64,000 nucleotides of DNA from NCBI RefSeq assembly GCF_000003855.2, contig NW_003101674.1, positions 1,683,656 through 1,747,655 on the forward strand, in the 5' to 3' direction. This stretch comes from Blastomyces gilchristii SLH14081 (taxonomy: Eukaryota; Ascomycota; Eurotiomycetes; Onygenales; Ajellomycetaceae). A program made the position numbers and the translations under genes. Shown here one piece after another: positions 43,456-55,632 of this stretch (positions are counted from its first letter, which is position 1; each line of letters begins with the position of its first letter). A model generated the notes under the pieces. The model was given only the letters and a program-made list of their open reading frames with translations. It ran no database searches and was not told the DNA's origin.

Positions 43456-45075
43456 ATGAGTTCAAAAATACACTCAGTTGATGTGGAAAAAGATGCTTTC
43501 TCAAATGCTATTTTTGAGATTGAAATTCTGAAGAGAAAAAAGAAAGAAGAAATAGAGAAACAACAAGTTCTTGAAATACAGAAACTTGAAAAAGTAAGCA
43601 AGATTCTTGAAAAGCAGTGTCTGAGTGAGATGAATAAAGAAGTTCTGTTAATTCTTCATGCTCAGGCTAGACAACTACAGAAGATGATTAAGTTCAAACT
43701 TGAAATCTCAAACACAGTTTAAAAAAACATTGAAAATTCCTAGTATAATCACTGACTCTTCATCTTACTCTTTTTCTTTTTTTTCTACTTCTTCTTCTTC
43801 TTTGAATCAGAAGAAAATATATACTCAAGCAGCTGAATCTGCTATCTCTAAATCTGCTGTCTCAAAACCTGCTCAAAATCCTGAGAAAACTGAGAAGAAT
43901 ACTGCTCATACCTCTATTCATAGAAAAGTGAAAAAGAAAATGTAAAAAGAGAAAAACTTTCAAATCTTCAGAAATAGAAGACTTATTCTCAAAGTCTCAA
44001 ATCAGAACATTCTGTAAAGAAACAAGCTAAACTCAAATCTCATTTTCAGAATCAGAAATAAAATTAATCAGCAGTTCTTTTCTCAGTTGATGACTGATAT
44101 TGAAGTTCAAAAATCAGTCATAGCTTCAATTGAGTTATTATTCTTTGAAAACTTCATCATTCTGACTACAATGTCTGAATTCAGTGCTGAATTCCTTATT
44201 CAGAATAAGAATCTCTGAAAGTCAGCAGTAGAATCTTTTTTAAACACAATAATTCTATCTGAAAGAGATGAAAAGTGAGACAAATTCATTCTTCATGATA
44301 TTTCAGTTGAAATTTTTGACTGTGAAGAAGAAATGCTACTTCTCAAAAATGAATTGAAAGAATACAACTCTATTCAACTGAGAAAGAAGTCTGTATAACT
44401 AAATTCAATTGAGTTCAGACAAAGTAGGAGAAATGTCTCTATTCTAGTATATATAAAAACACTTGAACAGTCAAAGATCTCTGAAGTAAGAGTAGCAGAT
44501 TTGAAAATGAGAGTTCATGAATATAAAGACTCAAGAATGAATCTCAAAGCTCAAACATAGTGTTCAAACTGTCAAAGATATGAACACTTTATAATCTCAT
44601 GTTTTAGAGACTCAAAATGTGCATTCTGTGCCAGAGATCATAAAAGTAGTGAGCATAAATGTGAAATATGCTTAAAAAGAGATGAAATATGTCAATACAC
44701 TCTGCTTAAGTGCTCTAAGTGTGAAGAAAAACATGCATTTAATTCAAAAGAATATACATTTACTTCTAGAACTCAAAAGAACTGAAGAAAAGATAAAGCT
44801 CAAAGTTAATCTAGAACTGAAGAGAAGAGTCAAGTCAGTAGACTTACAACTACAAGCTTAAAAAGAAGAAACTCTCAACTATTTAAATCTTCAAACTTCA
44901 ATTCTTCAGCTAAATGTAAATAGAATTTGAATTCTCAAACTTCTGTTAAGATTAGAGAATTGAGAAATAACTCTGATGATTAACTAGATATAATGTAAGC
45001 AGTTGAGATCTCTACTTTTCAAAATAGTTATAATCTACTATCTGATGATAGTGACTAGATTCTACTCTATCTCTA
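43456..45075 (+). pseudogene. LINE-B ORF1 (Gag-like, zinc knuckles)
   Basis: It starts at the ATG 43456 with a charged, probably helical N-terminal region (KRKKKEEIEKQQVLEIQKLE). A frameshift near 43700-43722 moves to the next frame, which holds a Ser-rich stretch and then Cys/His knuckles from 44561: C-x2-C-x4-H-x4-C (CSNCQRYEHFIISC), CAFCARDHKSSEHKC, and a third Cys-rich unit (CEICLKRDEIC...CSKC). This arrangement is characteristic of ORF1 of fungal Tad1-type LINEs, which binds element RNA. The end is approximate. Confidence 0.75.
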
Positions 45076-48000
45076 CTCTCTTTTAGTATGAATTTACAAC
45101 AAAAACAATAAAAAAAGTTTAAAAACTCTTTAAAAATCACATTTATTCAAAATAATGTGAATAGAAACTCAAATTGTATTTATTCTTGTCTTCAAATTGT
45201 ATTTGAATAAAAAGTTGATTTTATACTACTTCAGAAACTGAATTTTGATGCTGAGCAAAATTACATCATTTCTCATTCAAGCTACTACTGCTTTCTATCT
45301 TAAAAGTCTGAGATAAAGTCAAGAGTAGTGATCTATGAAAGAAAGAGATCAAGATATCAATTTAATCTAAGATTTGATATCATGTCTGACCCTGATATTC
45401 TGGTGAGTGATATTATAGATAAAGAAAATGAGTTTGATACTATACAGCTCATAAATATCTATAATAAAAAGTTATTGAAGAAAAATAACAATATCTGAAT
45501 AATTAATAGAGAATTTCTGAACATAACTTCATTAAGAAACTCTATAATTACAGGAGATTTCAATGCATATCATCTCTGATGAAATTCAGAATACAAGAGA
45601 GCAGTGAGAGCTGATAATCTGATTAAATGAATCTTTGAGCATTCAATAGATTTGGTTAATAAGTCTGATTAACAAACATTCTTTAGAAAAGATATGAAAC
45701 AGAAATCTATTATAGATCTAATCTTCATGTTACAAAATCTAATGAAAAGAAGACTTGTAAACTGATTTATTGATTTAAATGAGACATCAGAATCAGATCA
45801 TGAGATTATTGAATTTAATATTGAACTGAGTGAAAAATAAATGAGTGAAAATCCTCTTCTCTCTAATCAGTTTAACTTTGAAAAAGCTGATTGAAAAGCA
45901 GTTGAAGAAAGCATAAAACTGTTAAAATCTGAAAGACAGAATGAGCTATATTGAAATTCTGGTCAAGATATCTCAAATGAAATGCTTGAGAATAGAGTGA
46001 AGCTTATTATATCTATTATTCTAACAAGTGTTAGAGATAATATTTCAAAGAGAAAATCTTCTGAGTATTTAAAATCTTGATGAAATGAGAATATCTCATC
46101 TAAAAGAAAAGCATTAGCTACTGTTAGAAGAGATTGAAAGAATGATGTAATATCTGATGAAGAGTTCAAAGCTGTCAGAAATGAATATTTTTCAGATATT
46201 AAAAGAGCTAAAACAGACTACTGAAATAAATTTCTTGAAGAAGTATAAGAGAAGGAAGTTTTTAAAGCTTTTAACTATACTAAAATAAGAAGTGTAGCAA
46301 AACTTTCAGTCTTAGAATATGAGTTTCAGAATGAATCATATACAGCAAACTCTTTTGAGAAAAAATGTCAAGCTTTTATAAGAATTCTCTTTCAGAATTC
46401 ACCAGATTCAGATTCAGATTCAGAGAAAGAGAATATATCACTTCTCAACTACATTGATGAAAATGACTGGAAATGACCTGATCTTACACAAGATGAATTA
46501 GAGTCAGCTATCTTCTCAAGTTCTGTTAAAACTGCTGCAGGGCCTGATTCAATTAATCACTTGATTATTCAAAATACATATTTCTACTTAAAGAATGAAT
46601 ATTTTGAGCTCTTTTTCAATCTCTTGAAAAATGAATATCATTCTGAATGCTGAAGAGAAGTCACTGGAGTAATTCTTGTAAAATCTAATAGAAAAACTTC
46701 AATTCCTAAGTCATATAAAGTAATATCTCTATTAAACTGTCTAGAAAAGATTTTGAAAAAGATAATAGCTACTTAACTATCTTTTATTAGCTCTATTAAT
46801 AACTCTCTTTTATTCAGTGAATAAATGAGAGATAGAAAACAATGTTCTGCAATTGACACTGTTCTCTCAGTTGTTCATAATATTCAAATAGCAAAGCATG
46901 AAGATCTGATCTCAACTCCAGTTTTTATTGATATAAAAGAAGCATCTGATCATGTTTCAAAGTCAAAGTTAATTCAGACTTTGAAGATGTTAAAAATGCC
47001 ACTTTCTCTAATAAAATGAGTTAACTGTTTTATGTCTAAAAGAATCATACAACTTTTCTTTGATGGAATGAAATAAGACAAGACTGAGATAAAAATAGAA
47101 GTATCACAAGAATCTTCAATCTCATCTATTTTATTTATAATATACACTGCATATCTATTCAAAAATAGAAATATGAGAATAGTATGATCTCTGAGTTATG
47201 TGAATGATATTGATCTAGTCTATAGCTCAAAAACTATCAAAGAGAATTTAAAAGTGATTGAAGAAGCTGCAAAGAAAATCTTTATTAGAGTAGATATTAA
47301 TCAAATTCAATTTAATATGAATAAAACTGAGTTAATTCATTTCTTTTCTAGATTCAATGAGAAAGAACTATCTCTAACTCTTTTAAATAGAGAGATTAAA
47401 TCAAGTGTAAATGTCAAATGATTAGAAGTATGATTAAACTCCAAGTTGAATTTTAAATATCACATTCAACAAAGAACTGTCAAGACAGAAAGACTATTGA
47501 ATAACATAATCAGACTATCAAATACAGAGAGAGATCTATTCTTCCAGGCTATGAGACAGTTATATGTAGCCTGTATTACATCAGTAGCTGATTATGAAGT
47601 TTAAGTTTGATGAAATAATCAAGAGAATTTCACTGAACTCTTTCAAAGTCTGCAAAACAGAGCCTTGAGAAGAATTCTAAAAGTATTCAAATCATCTTCT
47701 ATTAAAGCAATGAAAATTGAAGCTTCAATTTCTCCTTCTGCTATTAGATTTGAAAAGGCCTGTATGAACTATGCACTGAGAGTTATAAAGATAAGCTTAA
47801 ATCATATAATCAGAGAAAGAGTCTCTTCTTCATTTTCATTAATTAACTCTGGAAATGAACTGAATTGCAATAGATTTCTTGATTGAAATGAAAATAATTC
47901 TTTAAAGAAAATGCCTTCTCAACTTTACAGACTATACTCTCTGATTAAAAATCAATTTTCTTCTTTAAATATTGAAAAAGTGAATCATGAGAAGTTATCT

Positions 48001-48412
48001 CTCTGAAGAGAAAAGCTTGAATCTCTTATAGACTTATAAATAAGTGAACTATTAAAAGAGAAAGAATATAAACAGCATTTGAAGAGGATTTCTACAATCA
48101 ATATAAAAGACTCTATTCTGATTTATTCAGATGGCTCAAAAAATGAGAACCTGAAAAGATTAGGCACAGGCATTGCTTATACTGAAGATAATATCAATTT
48201 TATCTCAGATTTCTGAAATCTAGGCTGTGAATCTGAAGTCTTTGATGCTGAACTATTTGCAATAGTGAAAGCTTTCAAACTCATAGAAATAAAATCTTAT
48301 AAAAGAGAAAATAGTTTGAAAGAGGTATGAATATTCTCTGATAGTCAAGCTGCTTTAAAAAGACTTAGAAATAGTCAGATTCATAATGATCAAATGAATC
48401 TTGAACTGATCT

Positions 48413-48680
48413 TATCGGATTGAGTGTCACAGATGAATATGTTGAAGACATATGAATCTTATTTATATCAAGATCTGCTTGTTATATTATCCGTACTCTA
48501 TCTCATATATCTATTTCATACAAAAGATAGAGCTATTTATAGTAAAATATATGTGCGAGTCAAGAGAGCTAGCATAAGTGAGTTTTAGATGAGTGTTGTA
48601 GTAAGCTGATAATGATAAGAAATATTGTAGTAATATGATGTTGATGATGTTCAGTAGTGTATAACCTCTTTTTCCTGACA
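48413..48680 (-). repeat. Copia-1b 3' LTR
   Basis: 268 bp. On the + strand it begins TATCGG where the partner has TGTCGG (one G-to-A) and ends CTGACA. The GC tract CACCCCCTTCAGCG just right of it is the polypurine tract of the minus strand (CGCTGAAGGGGGTG). Confidence 0.92.
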
Positions 48681-48702
48681 CACCCCCTTCAGCGAATGTA
48701 AC

Positions 48703-48870
48703 ATGTAAATGAAAGTGTAAATGAAAGTGTAAATGAAGCTGCAACAAAAAGAGTGTAGATGAATGTGTAAATGAAGATGTAAATGAAAGTGTAAATGAAG
48801 CTGCAATAAAAAGAGTGTAGATGAATGTGTAAATGAAGCTGTAATAAAAAGAGTGTAGATGAATCTGTAG
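48703..48870 (-). repeat. 12-bp tandem repeat in the Copia-1b 3' tail
   Basis: About twelve degenerate units of GTAAATGAARNT, some expanded to 14 bases (GCAACAAAAAGAGT), with a higher-order unit of three repeated three times. It lies between the Gag-Pol stop and the polypurine tract. Copia-1a retains a small part of it on either side of the hAT insertion. Confidence 0.75.
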
Positions 48871-48892
48871 AGATTATATCAAGATAGATTAT

Positions 48893-51800
48893 TTATTCTG
48901 CTTGCGCCTTGATGATATCTGATATATCAACTAGTTCTAGCATCTTGACGAATTCTGTATGTTTCTGGTGTGGCAGAGCCTTAGTGAGGCCATTCGCTGG
49001 CATCTGGGCTGTAGGCACTCAATCAACTGTAATATCACCGGATTGAACATGTTCTCGGAGCCAGCTTCCATATATATCAACATGGTGGAGCTTTGTGGTT
49101 ATAGAGGGGTCTTCCTTTGTAAGAATGTCAACAGTTTGATAATTATCACATTGAATACAGATCTTGTGGCCAGGTTCAAATTGAATATATTGAAAGAACC
49201 TATCCCATCAGATAGACTTCTTACCAGCTCATGAGATAGCAACAAGCTCAGCTTCTGTGATAGATGTAGTTATAATTGTCTGTCTATTTGATTTCCAATC
49301 AATGGCCTCACTGAATAGTTTGAAGATATATTCTTGTGTAGAGTAGCGATCTGGATTATCTGTGAAAGAGGCATCACTGGCAGCTTCAATGATATCAGGT
49401 TTGAGATCAAGTTGTAGAGGTCTGCCAATGTTACCATCGTATTGAATAGCGAGATTCTTCATATTGCATAGATAAGATATCATTCTATCCACCTCTGATA
49501 AGTGATGTTCCGATGGATTCATCATGAATGTAGCTAGTTTACCCACTGCATATGTGATATCAGGGTGAGTCATCACTGCTGAGTAGATGCAGAAGCTGAT
49601 ACATTGTTGATAATGATGAATTTTTGCAGATATGACTGGCTTGTTAAAAGGCTCTAACAGAGCACCAGTTAGTGGGGTATATGCCTTGCGGGCGTGTGTG
49701 AGATGATATGTATCAACTATCTTATCAATATAGACATCCTGGCATAGCCAGAGCTTCAAGTTGGGGTGATCGCGTATTATTCGCATGTTGAGGAACCATT
49801 TCAAATCTCTCATCTGTCGGATCTTGTAGGCATTTTTAAGATCTTTGATTAGTTGATCTCTTTCTTTCAAATCTTCTTGTCGCGATAGAATGACGATATC
49901 ATTTACATAGAAGAAGATGATTAATCAATCATTAGAGAAGAGACATTGATCCTCTGGCATTGAGGTGAAGCCTAGTGTTCTCAATGTTGAAGATAGTTCA
50001 TTTAATCAGAGAGGGGATGATCTGTGTAATTCATATAGTGCTTATAGAAGTTTTAGCACATGATTTGTACACTTCAAATTTTGCACCTTCTTCAACTTTC
50101 ATCATTCATCAGGTAGTTCCACATATACTAGCTCATCAATATCACTATTAATGAAAGCATTGATTTCATCTAGCTGTTCTGCATCTAGATCAAATGCTGC
50201 TGTTAAAGCTAATAAGATTCAGAGATCTCTGGCAGCTAGAGTGTGAGCTTTTGTAGTGAGATCTGTGGTTGGTTGAAGATCTCCGCGTACACAGATGTGA
50301 GCTTTGTATTTCAAAAGAAAACCTTCATCATCGAATTTGTAGATGAATACTCATTGTAGAGAAATAACTGAGACATCTCTCTGTGATCTGCTAGTAATTT
50401 CATATGTATTCTGCAGAGATATACTATCTCATTCCCTCTTGACAGTGTTCTCAAATTCTTCATGATGTGGGTGTTTTTCAACATCTGCTCAGTGGTTCGG
50501 TGAATCTGGCAGTTGAGATCTATGAATCCTTGAAGGAATTGATGCTGTTGAGATAGATGTCTTGTTGATAACTGTGAAAACAGTATTAGGAAATAAATTT
50601 TGAGACTTGTTGAAGTCTGTGTGTGAATTTGAATGAGAGAATGTATCATTGATCATTTGATAAGAATTGTCTTTGACAATTGAAACTGTCACAAGATGGG
50701 CAGCTCTGCATTTTCAGGTTCTGCAGTCTTCAATGATATTAGCTTCATCAAAATCAGCACTGATATCATGAGCTCTAGGTGCAATGTTCCGTGTTCGATT
50801 ATCTATCACAGCTGGATGAGTATTAATATCAACATCAGGACCTGTTGACTCTGGTGTTGGATCTGGTGTTGAATCTGATGTAGGAAGAATCAAAATGTTA
50901 TTTTCCTCCCCTATTTTTTCAGAGCTTTGATCATTTTCTTCAGAGTGAAAGACATTAATATCTGCAGTGTCTATAATCTCTTTCAATTGATTGATAGAAG
51001 TCATTGATGGTTCTTGAACTTTCATATATAGAAGCTCCACCTTCTTAGATACTCAATCTCTTAGTTGTCTTTTGATATAGAGGTCTTCTGGGTTGAATTT
51101 TCTATTCTCATTAAACATCACATCTCTTGCTCTTATCACCTGTTCTAAGTGTGGAATTCAAATTTGATAGATGTTTGTAGAATCATATTCAACTAGATAT
51201 TCAATATATGCTCAGAGATCTAGCTTCTGAGAGTGGTTCCTATTGAGGACTTCATTCAGTATCTTTTTATAGGTGCGACATCTGTAGATTTGAAGATGAG
51301 CACAGAAGTGAGATTTGATTTGAAGGAATTCTTTCAAAACTTGTAGAGATGACTTTCAATCTAGAATTCTAGTAGAGGTTCAATTCACTAGGTAGGTGGC
51401 AGTAAGTGTGATCTCAGGAAAAAGTGATTATGACAGAAGGGATTCTATCTGTAGAGTTCTTATCTTTGTTATTAATATTCCTCCTGCTTGCTCTGCTGCA
51501 TCATTTTACTCATGAATATACTCTGAAGAATACTTCATCTCTAGGCCTTCATTATTCACTCAATTTGTGAAATCATCTGCTTTCTTGATTGCAGTATCAT
51601 TGTCAATATGAATGATCTTTGTAGTAGAGTTGAATTGACATTTAATTCAATTGATAGCTTGCCTAAGAGCTTTTCAGATTTCTGATTTTCAGATAGCTGT
51701 TATAGCTATATGGAAATGTAGATAATCACACATGAAATGTATGAGATAACACTCACTATTATAGCACTGTGTAGAGCCATGTGTGATATCTGTGTGTAGG

Positions 51801-53677
51801 CATTCGAATGGTATTTGAGATCTAATATGAGAATGTCTAGATATTTGATTTTTTGCATTAGATAGATGGCAGGGTTTGCAAAGCTCAGTGATAAGCTCAT
51901 TCACAGCATCTTCTAGATTGATGATTTGAATGCCAGTTGCATCATTTGCAAGCTTTAAAATGATGATTTTTGATGAATGTTCTAATCTCTTATACCATGT
52001 AGACTGAGTAGCTATAGAGATCTTAGATTTTTGAGAAGGTTTTGTGCATATTGACAGGTTGAAAGGATGATTTGATGAAGTGTGTTTTAACAGGTTAGAA
52101 GAAGGATTTGTAGAAGTTGAAGAATTTGAAGATATTGTTTTTTCAGATATAGTGATGTTAGATGTGTGTGATGTGATAGCTGCATTGGCTTTGATTGTGG
52201 ATTTTTCTGATATAGTTGAGAAAACAGTTATATCACTATATTCTGTAACTAGCAATCTCTTAAATACTTCAATGTATGCAAAGATTGTATTATCTGCGCA
52301 TTTTTGCAATCTGAAGTCTTTTTCATCATAATAGATGCCTTCTATATGAAAACACGGTTTCCATGTGATGATATTTGTATGGAAATTCGGGATGTAAGCT
52401 GTGTTGATGAGTTTCACATTGAACTGCTTTCCTGCTTTATTTATCATAATAGTTCTAACAGTTCTATAATCTTCAACTTTAGTGCTGGAATTGCCTGTAT
52501 AGACTTCTGCATTCTCATTCACAGGTGTAAAGAATAGAAAACATGTTTGATTATTGTATATATGCTGTTCCGCGCCAGTATCAAAGATCCAGGAGTTTCA
52601 GAGATAGAAGTGTGAATTTGAAGAGTTCATTGATATTTTTCAGATCTGCTGATCAATAGATTGATAATCAATAGATTGATGATCTGATAGCTTCAGAACT
52701 ATACCTTCTAGAACTGCTTCATTGGCATCTATCATATCTGTATTCATTGATGAATCTCTTGATAACACACGATCAACGCGTCTCTTCAATTCTTGATTTT
52801 TAAGAGCTTGATTGATCTGAGTTCTCTTCTCTTCATTTTTCTTTCATTCAGATGGCTTCCTTGATGAATTGAGATAGTAGCACTGGGCGTATCAGTGACA
52901 GGCTCTGCAGATGCAGTTTCTGAATGTTGCTGGTGATGATTGCTGAGATCTTTCATTAAGAGTAGTGAAGTTCATAGATTTATCTTCTTTAAGAATATTC
53001 ATTTCCCTATATCATTTCTTGAAGTTCTTAACTAACTCTATCAAAGATATGACATCTTTATCACATTGAATATTCTTTGTTCATGCTTGTGTATATCCTG
53101 CATCAATAGCTAGATTTGCATTTAAGAAGTCTTTCTTCAAGTTGAACTGTTCAGCTATATCCACCTCTTTGATATCATCTTTGATGAGTGATCAGTCATT
53201 TAATCACTTTTCTATACCTCTGTTTTTCAGTGCTTTGCAGAGATCATGATATTGAGTTCTCACATCATCTTGATAATCTGTGATTGTGAGTGAGAGTCAA
53301 TCTCTTAATAAATGAATAATCTCCTTCACATCATCATTCTCACTGTGTACATGTTATAGCTCTGTGACATTCACTGTTCTCTATATGACATCTTGTATCT
53401 TTGTCATACCTTCATTCAATTTCTCATATTTCATATATTTGATTTTCCACGCAGTGACCTTGATGTCATATGCTATCTTGGCCTCCGCGGTGACTTCATC
53501 TGGACTCTCAGGTTCCAGAGGTTCTTCTAGTTCAGAGAAGATATCAGATGTGTCAAGATTGATGAAGTCTGATATCTTCTTGTCCTTTGCATATCCTAGC
53601 ATATGCTTGTATCAAAGTTTCCAATCTCCAGGAACACTAAGGTGTACAGTTGCACTAGACATTGTCTTGTCTGTCAT
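48893..53677 (-). pseudogene. Copia-1b Gag-Pol polyprotein relic (1,595 codons)
   Basis: From the ATG at 53677 to the TAA at 48893-48895 the minus strand is one continuous frame, broken only by premature stops, mostly TGA. Gag holds a Cys-rich knuckle-like motif (CICRACHxxAQCYY, about 52930). Protease DTGA lies at 52571-52582. The pre-integrase block (ELCKPCHLSNAKNQISR, about 51850-51900), integrase, and a Thr/Pro/Ser linker (about 50880) follow. The RT active site is YVND at 49898-49909, for YVDD. RNase H has SDASFTDNPDRYS (about 49390) and TSITEAELVAIS at 49229-49260. Single-frame Gag-Pol is common in Copia elements. Few changes separate it from a coding element, but the RT Asp and the stops leave it inactive as read. 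Confidence 0.88.
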
Positions 53678-53923
53678 ATTGGTTATATTGAATGAATTGA
53701 GGAATCGGTTCAAGTATTTGTGGATATGATCAGAAATCAGGGTGTATAACAGTTGAGTATATCAGAACATATACAAGTGAGGATCTATTATCTCAGTTCG
53801 AATGATAGTTATCAGTTTGAATGAGGATTGGAATCAGTGTTTAGTATAACGGTCGAGTTGATCGAAGTGTATATGAATGAGGATTGGGATTGGTGTATCG
53901 CGCTTCTCTTCAGATGCTGCTTA

Positions 53924-53936
53924 CCGGGCTCATAAC
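53924..53936 (-). promoter_or_regulatory. Copia-1b primer-binding site (Met-tRNA half type)
   Basis: Directly after the 5' LTR the minus strand reads GTTATGAGCCCGG. The + strand, CCGGGCTCATAAC, has the form of a Met-tRNA anticodon arm with anticodon CAT, as used by Drosophila copia, which primes from a 5' tRNA fragment and not the tRNA 3' end. A precise match needs the tRNA set of the genome. Confidence 0.65.
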
Positions 53937-54204
53937 TGTCGGATTGAGTGTCACAGATGAATATGTTGAAGACATATGAATCTTATTTATATCAAGATCT
54001 GCTTGTTATATTATCCGTACTCTATCTCATATATCTATTTCATACAAAAGATAGAGCTATTTATAGTAAAATATATGTGTGAGCCAAGAGAGCTAGCATA
54101 AGCGAGTTTTAGATGAGTGTTGTAGTAAGCTGATGATGATGAGAAATATTGTAGTAATATGATGTTGGTGGCGTTCAGTAGTGTATAACCTCTTTTTCCT
54201 GACA
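53937..54204 (-). repeat. Copia-1b 5' LTR
   Basis: 268 bp with TGTC...GACA ends, nine transitions from the 3' LTR. Next to it are primer site and leader on the minus strand and the target copy GATCT at 54205-54209. Confidence 0.92.
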
Positions 54205-55143
54205 GATCTTAAACTCTGTTTTGAAAATTCAAAAGAGAAGAATATCAAAGCTGATAATTCATCTGCACTGGGTTCCTGCTCATATGAATATACATGACAA
54301 TGAATTGGCTGATTCAGCTGCAAAAAAGAGTGCAGAATTAAGCAGATCTATTCAAAAAATTGTGTCCTGATCTTTTATAAAGAGAAAAATAAAAGAATCT
54401 TGTTTAGACAAGTGAAATGAAAGCTGGCAGAAACAAAAGAAGAGTATACATTATTCAAGATTTGAAACAAAACCCAAGTAGAAATCTTATTCAATTAAAT
54501 GTAAAAAGAAAATATTCTCATCTATAATACAGCTGAAACTAGGACATGGCTATTTCAAATCTTATATACAAAGATTTGATGATAGATTTGACTCAATAGA
54601 ATGCTCATTCTGCAATGCAAATGAGAATTCTGAGTATATTGTAATGCACTGTGCATTATACAATAATCTCAGAGCTAGATTGAAAGAGAAGTATGATCTA
54701 AATCAATTAAATATGAGATTCTTATTCTCAACTGAGACAGGAATTAAATACTTAATAGACTTTCTATCAGAAACTCAAGCAGCTACAAGAAAATGACTAA
54801 ATTCAGAATTATCTGAATATGAAGAGGGGGAAATCAATCAGATATAGTCTGTTAAAACAGCTATATACTATCTTTTAATAATTTATTTTGTTACAGTCTC
54901 TCTTTACTTTATCTTTTTCTTTCAATTTCTTTCTATCTATCTGTTTAATGTGTCTATCTTTAAGACTGTGTTCTCTTTCTCTTTTCCTTTGTCATGATAT
55001 TGTCAAATGATTTCAAAGTATCAGAAGATGTTAAAACACTGCAATTTGTAAACAGTTTTTATATTCTGAGCTGGAATTTTCTGATTTTGTATATTTGAAA
55101 TTGATGAATGTATAATAGTTAACTTTACAGATATAGGAAAAAC

Positions 55144-55166
55144 CCTGAGAACTAAAAGTTCTCAGG
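55144..55166 (+). other. LINE-B 3' UTR hairpin
   Basis: The same 10-bp perfect stem with AAA loop as in LINE-A (2019-2041), here about 40 bases before the (AAT)6 tail at 55208-55225. Confidence 0.6.
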
Positions 55167-55240
55167 TAGATATCATAGTCTCTGACTGCATACATCTATA
55201 ATTGAAGAATAATAATAATAATAATAACTACACCTACTCT

Positions 55241-55263
55241 AGTCACGTGCCACCTCAACCTAT
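55241..55263 (+). repeat. Copia-2 LTR fragment (right of LINE-B)
   Basis: AGTCACGTGCCACCTCAACC then TAT continue the LTR interrupted by LINE-B; the match stops after CCTAT. The 26 bases that follow (55264-55289) are unassigned and end with TAATT, the left target copy of Copia-3. Confidence 0.75.
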
Positions 55264-55289
55264 CATATGAGAAGAACGTAGGGTTAATT

Positions 55290-55399
55290 TATTGACCGTT
55301 ACGGCCGTTGCGGTTAGCAATCTCACTAGATCACGTGACCCACCACTATATTATGTTCTTGTAGATAGATCTATCAATACAACCTTAAACTATTCTACA
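55290..55399 (+). repeat. Copia-3 5' LTR
   Basis: 110 bp; contains GATCACGTGACCCACC (about 55331-55346). The sequence after it, GATTATAGTCTGA, could be a mutated Met-tRNA-half primer site like those of Copia-1 and Copia-2, but this is uncertain. Confidence 0.88.
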
Positions 55400-55632
55400 G
55401 ATTATAGTCTGAATATCATGTTTTTCTTTTTAAAACATTACATCAACATTTTTAACATGAATAGTTTATCTTTTTTGAAAAGACTCTCACTCTTTATTAA
55501 AGATATTTTATTTTTCCTGAATCTGCTAGTCAGCAGATTTATATACTTTATATTTTTAAGAAAGCATGTTCTTTATTGTGAAGAATATCACTTTTTTTTT
55601 TATATATCTAGAAGAAGCAGAGTCATCTTGAT

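Larger units (their letters stand above)
48413..54204 (-). mobile_element. Copia-1b: complete Ty1/Copia element inserted in LINE-B ORF2
   Basis: 5792 bp on the minus strand between perfect target copies GATCT (48408-48412, 54205-54209). The empty site is visible in LINE-A (GAACTGATCTTAAACTC, about 1081-1097). Both LTRs are 268 bp and differ by about nine transitions. It has a single Gag-Pol frame, a primer site of Met-tRNA type, a G-rich polypurine tract, and a 12-base tandem repeat in its 3' tail. It retains many GG, CC and some CpG, so it looks like the most recent insertion in the window. Confidence 0.93.
45088..54847 (+). pseudogene. LINE-B ORF2 (endonuclease, RT, RNase H), split by Copia-1b
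   Basis: The coding parts are 45088-48412 and 54210-54847. Joined, they give exactly 1,321 codons with the stop, in one frame interrupted only by stops. The AP-type endonuclease shows TGDFNAYH at about 45550 and SDHEIIEF at about 45797. The RT shows GPDSI (about 46540), FIDIKEASDHV (about 46924), QESSISSILF, and the active site YVNDI (47197-47211) for expected YVDD. RNase H has YSDGS (about 48126), DAELF and FSDSQAALKRL before the Copia-1b insertion, then HWVPAHMNIHDNELAD and the terminal Cys/His motif. Target-primed reverse transcription would be its job; this copy is dead. Confidence 0.87.
41835..55226 (+). mobile_element. LINE-B: full-length Tad1/I-like non-LTR retrotransposon, split by Copia-1b
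   Basis: It is bounded by a perfect 14-bp duplication ACTACACCTACTCT (41821-41834 and 55227-55240) lying in a Copia-2 LTR fragment. Without Copia-1b and its extra target copy it is about 7.6 kb: 5' UTR with a GC-rich start and tandem units, ORF1 with three zinc knuckles, ORF2 with endonuclease, RT and RNase H, a 3' UTR hairpin and an (AAT)6 tail. The 3' third is nearly identical in layout to LINE-A. Confidence 0.88.
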
